From: an uncultured Clostridia bacterium
GTDB taxonomy: Bacteria; Bacillota; Clostridia; Christensenellales; Aristaeellaceae
Reading direction: 5' to 3'
DNA length: 48,368 bases
NCBI GenBank assembly: GCA_946538615.1
Contig: CAMNGW010000004.1
Coordinates: 1-48,368 of the forward strand
Shown piece by piece: positions 44,038 through 48,368 of the stretch. Positions within the stretch are counted from its first letter, which is position 1. Every line of letters begins with the position of its first letter. A program made the translations under genes and the position numbers. The notes below the pieces were generated by a model. That model did not search any database and had not been told where the DNA came from. It was given only the letters and a program-made list of their open reading frames with translations.

Positions 44038-45068
44038 TATTTCTTTGCAATGTACTTGCGGATGTCGAGGGAAACCGCCAGTACAATAACAAGGCCCTGA
44101 ACCACATAGTTATAATACGGGTTCACATTCAGGAACTGGAGAATAATTTTGAGCAGCTCGAACACCAGAACGCCGACAAGGATGCCGGGTACGGTACCTA
44201 TACCGCCTGTGGTGGACACACCGCCGATGGTGCAGCCCGCAATGGCTTCCAGCTCATAACCCTGTCCCATGGAAGCAGAGGCGCCGCCCGATTTGGCTGC
44301 GAGAAGATAACCGGCAATGGCATACATAATGCCGGCTGCGGTATAAATCCGGATCAGCGTCATAGTTGTGTTGACACCGGACACTTCAGCTGCCGTTTCG
44401 TTGCCGCCTATAGCATACATATACTTGCCATGACGCATATAGTTATATACGAAATAGAAGAGAACGCCAAAAGCGAGGGCCACAAAGAGCAGGTAAGGCA
44501 GATGGAAGGAACGCACCTCACCGATGCGCCCGTTGATGAGCGTGGTGTAAATCCTCTGGAAACCGCCAATAGGCTGTGCATCGGAAATGACCAGGGAAAT
44601 ACCGTAGATGATGGTTTGTGTGCCCAGTGTCGCGATGAATGGGGGAACATGGAGCTTCGTGATGATCAGGCCATTGATCAGGCCCCATAAGAGACCCACG
44701 ATGATGACAATCACGAGAACCAGACCAATGTTCATTTCAGGCGCCCATTTCCAGAGACGGCCTGTATAATCCCCGCGCTGGCAGAGGATGCCCGCAACCA
44801 CTGCGGCAAAGCCAACCTGACGGCCCGCCGAAAGATCTGTACCTTTCGTAATCAGACATCCGGATACACCCAGAGCAATCAGGAAACGGACGGCTGTGTT
44901 GCTGATCAGGTTGGAAAGATTTGCCCAGGAAAAGAAGTTATCCTTCAGGATACCGACGACAACGGCGGCGATCAGCAGCAGGAAAACGATTGGATTTCCT
45001 GAGACAATTTTGATGAATTTTTTACCGAAGGAGACCTTCTGGCCTTCTGTTTTTTGCACTGTCTGCAT
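44037..45068 (-). CDS. mglC: Galactose/methyl-galactoside ABC transporter permease
   Basis: The 343-residue protein has about ten TM segments and matches MglC/RbsC-type permeases. Visible signatures include GVSGCLITKGTDLSAGRQVG, VPPFIATLGTQTIIYG, AIGGNETAAEVSGVN and EAIAGCTIGGVSTTGG, the last being the EAA-like coupling loop. It forms the membrane channel for galactose-type sugars delivered by MglB and driven by MglA. GGAGG lies 8 nt before the ATG, 17 bp after mglA. It overlaps the next small gene by one base. Confidence 0.94.
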   Translation of the reverse strand: MQTVQKTEGQKVSFGKKFIKIVSGNPIVFLLLIAAVVVGILKDNFFSWANLSNLISNTAVRFLIALGVSGCLITKGTDLSAGRQVGFAAVVAGILCQRGDYTGRLWKWAPEMNIGLVLVIVIIVGLLWGLINGLIITKLHVPPFIATLGTQTIIYGISLVISDAQPIGGFQRIYTTLINGRIGEVRSFHLPYLLFVALAFGVLFYFVYNYMRHGKYMYAIGGNETAAEVSGVNTTMTLIRIYTAAGIMYAIAGYLLAAKSGGASASMGQGYELEAIAGCTIGGVSTTGGIGTVPGILVGVLVFELLKIILQFLNVNPYYNYVVQGLVIVLAVSLDIRKYIAKK

Positions 45069-45085
45069 GGTGAAATCCTCCTCGT

Positions 45086-46597
45086 TTACTCAAACTGTGT
45101 GGCGAGCGCCATGATCTTTTCCTGCGTTGCTTCATTGCCGTCGACAAAACCGGTTACGCGGCCGTCACACATCACCATGATCCGGTCAGACATACCGATG
45201 AGCTCGCTCATTTCGGAGCTGATCATGATAATGCTCTTTCCTGCCTTGGCAAGATCGGCAATGATGCAATAAATTTCATACTTGGCACCGACGTCAATAC
45301 CGCGGGTCGGTTCATCCAGAATCAGGACATCAGGGTTGTTGGCCAGCCAGCGGCCAATGAGGACTTTTTGCTGGTTGCCGCCTGACAATGATTTGATCTG
45401 TGTTTTGGAAGAAGGTGTCTTGATATTCATCTTCTTCACATTGTCCTGAACCAGCTGCTCCACTTTCTTTGTGTTAATCTTGATACCGCCATCAAGGTAT
45501 TGGGACAGTGAAGCAATGGAAATGTTGTCAGCTACGGACAGAACGCCCAGGATACCGCTGCCGCGGCGGTCTTCTGTGAGCAGGGCGATACCATGGTCTA
45601 TGGCGTCTTTGGGGCGGTTGATTTTAAGCTCTTTGCCCTGGTAGAAGATCTGCCCAGTGGTGTGTGAACGGATGCCGAAGATGCCTTCCATCAGCTCTGT
45701 CCTCTGGGCGCCGACAAGGCCGCCTACACCCAGAATTTCCCCTTTGCGCAGAGTAAAATTCACATTGCGGAAAGAGCGGGGATTAATTGACGTGAAATCC
45801 TTGACCTCAAAAATAGTTTCACCGGGCGTGTTTTCACGCTTGGGATAGAGGTTGGTCATTTCGCGTCCGACCATTTGTGCAATGATCTTTTCTGTGGTTA
45901 ATTCAGTTGCTTCCCATGTTCCGATGTAATGTCCGTCACGCATGATGGTGACTTCATCGGAAATGCGCAGGATCTCATCCATCTTATGAGAAATGTATAC
46001 GACCGCCACATTCTCGGCTTTCAGATCCTCAATGATCCGGAACAGAGCTTCCACTTCGTTGCTTGTAAGGGAGGAAGTCGGTTCGTCCAGGATCAGCACG
46101 CGGCAGTTGGCGGAGACGGCCTTGGCAATTTCCACAGACTGCATCTGAGAAACGCTCAGCTCGCCGACTTTCTGTTTGGGATCAAAATTCATACGGACTT
46201 TTTTCAGCAGTTCGGCTGTATCAGCATACATCTTCCGGTGATCAATGATGGGAATGAATCCTAATGCTTTTTTCATGGGGTAACGCCCCAGAAAAATGTT
46301 TTCGCCTACTGTACGCGCCGGAATCGGCTGTAATTCCTGATGCACCATGGCAATGCCCTTGTGGAGGGCCTCCATGGGATCATGAATGGTTACGGGCTGT
46401 CCGTCTACACGGATCTCACCCTCATCCATTTTGTAAATGCCGAACATACACTTCATCAGAGTGGATTTTCCGGCACCGTTTTCCCCCATCAAGGCATGAA
46501 CCTTGCCAGGACGCAGCTTGAGCTGTGCGTGGTCCAGAGCTTTCACACCGGGGAAGGATTTGCTGACGTCCGTCATTTCAAGAACGTACTCGGACAC
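45086..46597 (-). CDS. mglA: Galactose/methyl-galactoside ABC transporter ATP-binding protein
   Basis: The 503-residue protein has two fused ABC domains, as usual for MglA/RbsA. Domain 1 has Walker A GENGAGKST, a degenerate signature LSVSQMQSVEI and Walker B VLILDEPTSSL. Domain 2 has a degenerate Walker A (GLVGAQRTEL), an intact LSGGNQQKV signature and VLILDEPTRGID. It powers sugar uptake through MglC. GTG at 46597 is chosen; AGGGGG lies 10 nt upstream and the product starts SEYVLEMTDVSKSFPGVKAL. It follows mglB by 115 bp that include a hairpin. Confidence 0.95.
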   Translation of the reverse strand: MSEYVLEMTDVSKSFPGVKALDHAQLKLRPGKVHALMGENGAGKSTLMKCMFGIYKMDEGEIRVDGQPVTIHDPMEALHKGIAMVHQELQPIPARTVGENIFLGRYPMKKALGFIPIIDHRKMYADTAELLKKVRMNFDPKQKVGELSVSQMQSVEIAKAVSANCRVLILDEPTSSLTSNEVEALFRIIEDLKAENVAVVYISHKMDEILRISDEVTIMRDGHYIGTWEATELTTEKIIAQMVGREMTNLYPKRENTPGETIFEVKDFTSINPRSFRNVNFTLRKGEILGVGGLVGAQRTELMEGIFGIRSHTTGQIFYQGKELKINRPKDAIDHGIALLTEDRRGSGILGVLSVADNISIASLSQYLDGGIKINTKKVEQLVQDNVKKMNIKTPSSKTQIKSLSGGNQQKVLIGRWLANNPDVLILDEPTRGIDVGAKYEIYCIIADLAKAGKSIIMISSEMSELIGMSDRIMVMCDGRVTGFVDGNEATQEKIMALATQFE

Positions 46598-46622
46598 TCC
46601 GGCATTCCCCCTCTCATTTTCT

Positions 46623-46653
46623 CCGGATCATGGGAAAAACCCATAAAATCCGG
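46623..46653 (-). promoter_or_regulatory. Intercistronic hairpin between mglB and mglA
   Basis: CCGGATCATGGG (46623-46634) pairs with CCCATAAAATCCGG (46640-46653) around five As, with a small bulge. Hairpins after binding-protein genes commonly protect the upstream mRNA and reduce downstream expression. That would yield more MglB than MglA and MglC. Confidence 0.55.
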
Positions 46654-46712
46654 GAAAGAAATGGCGAACGAGTCGAAGTGACCCGCCCGCCGATTTCAAT
46701 TACTGAATCATC

Positions 46713-47729
46713 TTACAGGCTATCTACATAAGCCTTGTTGACTTGGACATCATCAACCCAGTAATAGTTGTCGATTTCTTCCCCGTTGAGCAGCTTGACA
46801 GCAACATCAACAGCCTTGTGGGACTGGCCGATATGGTCATTGAGCACGGTGCCTGTCATCTCACCGGTCTTGACATATTCAACGGCTTCTTCCAGAGCGT
46901 CAACACCAAGCAGATAGATGTCTTCGCCGACGACACGGCCAGCAGTGGTGATAGCAGTCACAGCACCCAGAGCCATAGCGTCATTGTTGCAGAACACAAC
47001 TTCAACATCGTAGCCATAGGAGGTCAGAGCGTTTGCGCACAGTTCCTGGCCCTTGGTCTGATCCCAGTTGCCAACCTGATCGTCGAGGCAGTTGACTTCG
47101 TAGCCGGCATCGGTAAGAGCCTTCACAGAATACTGGGTACGGTACTGAGCGTCGATGTTCTCCGGATCGCCTTCGATCATGATATAGGAGATTTTTCCAT
47201 CACCATTGATGTCGCCGTGGTTTTCCAGCTCAGCAACCATTTCGCCCTGGAATGTGCCGCTCTGACGGGCATCAGCACCGACGTAGCAGACTTTGGGGTT
47301 ATTGAGGATGCCTTCATAAGCTTCATCAAGGGTGTTGCCATCAGCATCATAGGCCAGGGGCTCACGGTTGATGAGAACCAGCGGGATGTCGGCAGCCACG
47401 ATTTCATCGATGATGGCATCAGCAGAAGAAGTCTGCACCAGATTCAGGATGATGACATCCATGTTCTGTGTGATGAAATTGCGGATCTGGTTGGTCTGCT
47501 CGGCCATGTCGTTTTTACCGTCAACAAAGGTCAGCTGATATTTGACGGAATCGGTTTCAAGGGTCTTGAAGTACGCTTCGATCTCATTGCGGTAGAGGGT
47601 CATGAAGTTGTCGGTGAACTGATAAATGGCTACGCCGACTTTGTAGGTCTTGACGCCTTCAGCACCAGCAAAGCTGATCATGCTCATCATCATGAGAGCA
47701 GCCAACAGGATCGCGAGAAACTTTTTCAT
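46713..47729 (-). CDS. mglB: Galactose/glucose-binding ABC substrate-binding protein
   Basis: The 338-residue secreted protein starts MKKFLAILLAALMMMSMISF (signal peptide ending near FAGAEG) and has the periplasmic-binding type 1 fold. An EF-hand-like calcium loop (HGDINGDGKISYI) followed by IEGDPENIDAQYRTQYSVKAL is characteristic of MglB. VFCNNDAMALGAV and GVDALEEAVEYVKTGEMTGTV form the second lobe. It has no lipobox Cys, which is unusual for a Gram-positive binding protein normally tethered as a lipoprotein. ATG at 47729 is chosen because AAGGAGG lies 9 nt upstream; the longer frame lacks a ribosome site. It is the first gene of mglBAC. Confidence 0.94.
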   Translation of the reverse strand: MKKFLAILLAALMMMSMISFAGAEGVKTYKVGVAIYQFTDNFMTLYRNEIEAYFKTLETDSVKYQLTFVDGKNDMAEQTNQIRNFITQNMDVIILNLVQTSSADAIIDEIVAADIPLVLINREPLAYDADGNTLDEAYEGILNNPKVCYVGADARQSGTFQGEMVAELENHGDINGDGKISYIMIEGDPENIDAQYRTQYSVKALTDAGYEVNCLDDQVGNWDQTKGQELCANALTSYGYDVEVVFCNNDAMALGAVTAITTAGRVVGEDIYLLGVDALEEAVEYVKTGEMTGTVLNDHIGQSHKAVDVAVKLLNGEEIDNYYWVDDVQVNKAYVDSL

Positions 47730-47776
47730 AGGAACATTCCTCCTTTTTACATTACGGATCAGTCCGTATATTCTCA

Positions 47777-47792
47777 AGCAGCTTCAGCTGCT
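47777..47792. promoter_or_regulatory. Palindrome in the mgl leader
   Basis: AGCAGCT and AGCTGCT flank a TC centre, a near-perfect inverted repeat in the untranslated leader between promoter and mglB. It could be a repressor site or mRNA hairpin; it does not match the cre consensus. Confidence 0.3.
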
Positions 47793-47899
47793 GCAGAGAC
47801 AGATAGGATCTTGGAGAGCAAATAAAAATCACAAAACAAAAGAGGTAGGCTTGACCAAAAATCATGGAACAATTCTTATAGCTCTCCTAAGCTGATAAT

Positions 47900-47927
47900 A
47901 TTATACCTCAGTTTCTGTTTTTGTCTA
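47900..47927 (-). promoter_or_regulatory. mgl operon promoter
   Basis: On the minus strand TAGACA (47927-47922) and TATAAT (47905-47900) are 16 nt apart. It implies a leader of about 165 nt before mglB. Confidence 0.65.
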
Positions 47928-47999
47928 TACTCCGGAATCTGGAATTTTACAACGGCTCAGGGCAGCTTCCGGTTTGAACTGTGCGTATGAAAAAGGAAA

Positions 48000-48018
48000 A
48001 GCAGTCAATGTGACTGCT
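48000..48018 (-). terminator. Terminator after the double-glycine peptide gene
   Basis: AGCAGTCA and TGACTGCT form an 8-bp stem around ATG. The minus strand continues TTTTCCTTTTTC, a good U-tract, 17 bp after the stop codon. Confidence 0.75.
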
Positions 48019-48034
48019 CGGAATCAATATGGGT

Positions 48035-48265
48035 TTAACCGTAAATCTGTGTCATCTTATAATTGAACTGATCAAGAAGTTCTTTTGCTTCCAAGACTTC
48101 GCTCATGCTGCTCATGCCTTTATTGTAAGCGGCATAAACCCTGTCATAGTTTGACTTGAGTTTGTAATACTGGTTGCGCTGGTCCGGTGTCAGCTGATTG
48201 GTTGCCCATCCGCCGACGATTTCATCCATTTGCTGCGGATTCAGTTCCGGCTTTTGATTTTCCAT
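48035..48265 (-). CDS. Small peptide precursor with double-glycine leader
   Basis: The 76-residue product begins with a 19-residue leader ending ELNPQQMDEIVGG, the pattern (ELxxxxMDxIxGG) recognised by C39-peptidase ABC exporters of bacteriocins and other secreted peptides. The remaining 57 residues (from WATNQLTPDQRNQYYKL) are Tyr/Gln-rich and helical, without Cys and without the Gly-rich hydrophobic core of class II bacteriocins. AAGGAGA lies 8 nt before the ATG and a terminator follows. No exporter or modifying enzyme is in the window; the genes upstream lie outside. It may be a bacteriocin-like, signalling or RiPP precursor peptide. Confidence 0.65.
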   Translation of the reverse strand: MENQKPELNPQQMDEIVGGWATNQLTPDQRNQYYKLKSNYDRVYAAYNKGMSSMSEVLEAKELLDQFNYKMTQIYG

Positions 48266-48368
48266 AGTGAAGTTCTCCTTTATTCATAAATCATTCAGAC
48301 TGGCTCAGTGGTACGGGCTTGTTCCGCTGGATTCATAAGGTTCACTCTTTGATACGGGGAAAAAATGT
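48266..48368. other. Window end, no gene assigned
   Basis: Upstream of the peptide gene no strong promoter is seen. A minus-strand frame at 48342-48368 ends in TGA and could be the tail of another gene, but too little is present to judge. Confidence 0.2.

Noticed and set aside
46743..47825. 360-residue plus-strand frame opposite mglB
   Set aside because: mglB on the minus strand has signal peptide, family motifs, ribosome site and promoter; the opposite frame has none.
1..48368. Mobile element or phage origin of the window
   Set aside because: No transposase, integrase, terminal repeats, tRNA-adjacent attachment site or phage structural gene is visible.

Overview
The window looks like a chromosomal stretch of an anaerobic, probably gut- or rumen-dwelling Clostridia-type Firmicute. 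The case rests on strong AAGGAGG-type ribosome sites, Gram-positive style signal peptides, a clostripain-type (C11) peptidase, SpoIIE-type signalling, mgl sugar uptake and plant- or mucin-glycan hydrolases (GH95, GH3, AraD). Placement below class (for example Christensenellales/Aristaeellaceae-like) is only a guess. There are no tRNA or rRNA genes, insertion sequences, phage genes or CRISPR arrays that I can see.

Layout. 180-1910: a membrane HAMP/SpoIIE PP2C phosphatase gene whose single reading frame is broken by two in-frame TAG codons. 2145-27221: the dominant locus. It has a promoter and long leader, a secreted TPR protein, a 7,043-residue secreted megaprotein with LktA-like adhesin texture, and a secreted C11 peptidase with its own promoter set in a perfect 15-bp inverted repeat. 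27407-29685 (minus): a 12-TM MFS-LuxR sensor-regulator fusion and a HlyIII/PAQR membrane protein. 30118-33269: araD and a GH95 glycosidase transcribed divergently from back-to-back promoters. 33305-35115 (minus): an aldo/keto reductase, a ZapA-like protein and a duplicated zinc-ribbon protein broken by one TAG. 35358-36299: an AEC transporter followed by a structured 3' region. 36768-39176: a GH3 beta-glycosidase. 39280-40770: a secreted C39-like cysteine peptidase with SH3-like repeats. 40803-43548 (minus): two unrecognised genes, the upstream one CoiA-like at its N-terminus and frameshifted at a homopolymer. 43777-47729 (minus): an mglBAC galactose-type ABC operon with a small overlapping coiled-coil/TM gene at its end. 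48035-48265 (minus): a short peptide with a double-glycine leader.

How the genes may work together. The TPR protein, megaprotein and C11 peptidase look like one cell-surface/export module: a giant beta-rich adhesin- or toxin-like filament, a co-transcribed periplasm- or wall-side TPR partner, and a nearby Arg/Lys-type protease that could process it. GH95, GH3, AraD and Mgl fit use of fucosylated, galactosylated or pentose-containing glycans.

The most unusual features are the megaprotein locus and three in-frame TAG codons in two otherwise collinear genes. Either these are recent nonsense mutations (the SpoIIE gene has also lost a metal-binding Asp) or UAG is read through here. One other gene, the aldo/keto reductase, clearly ends in TAG, which argues against full reassignment.
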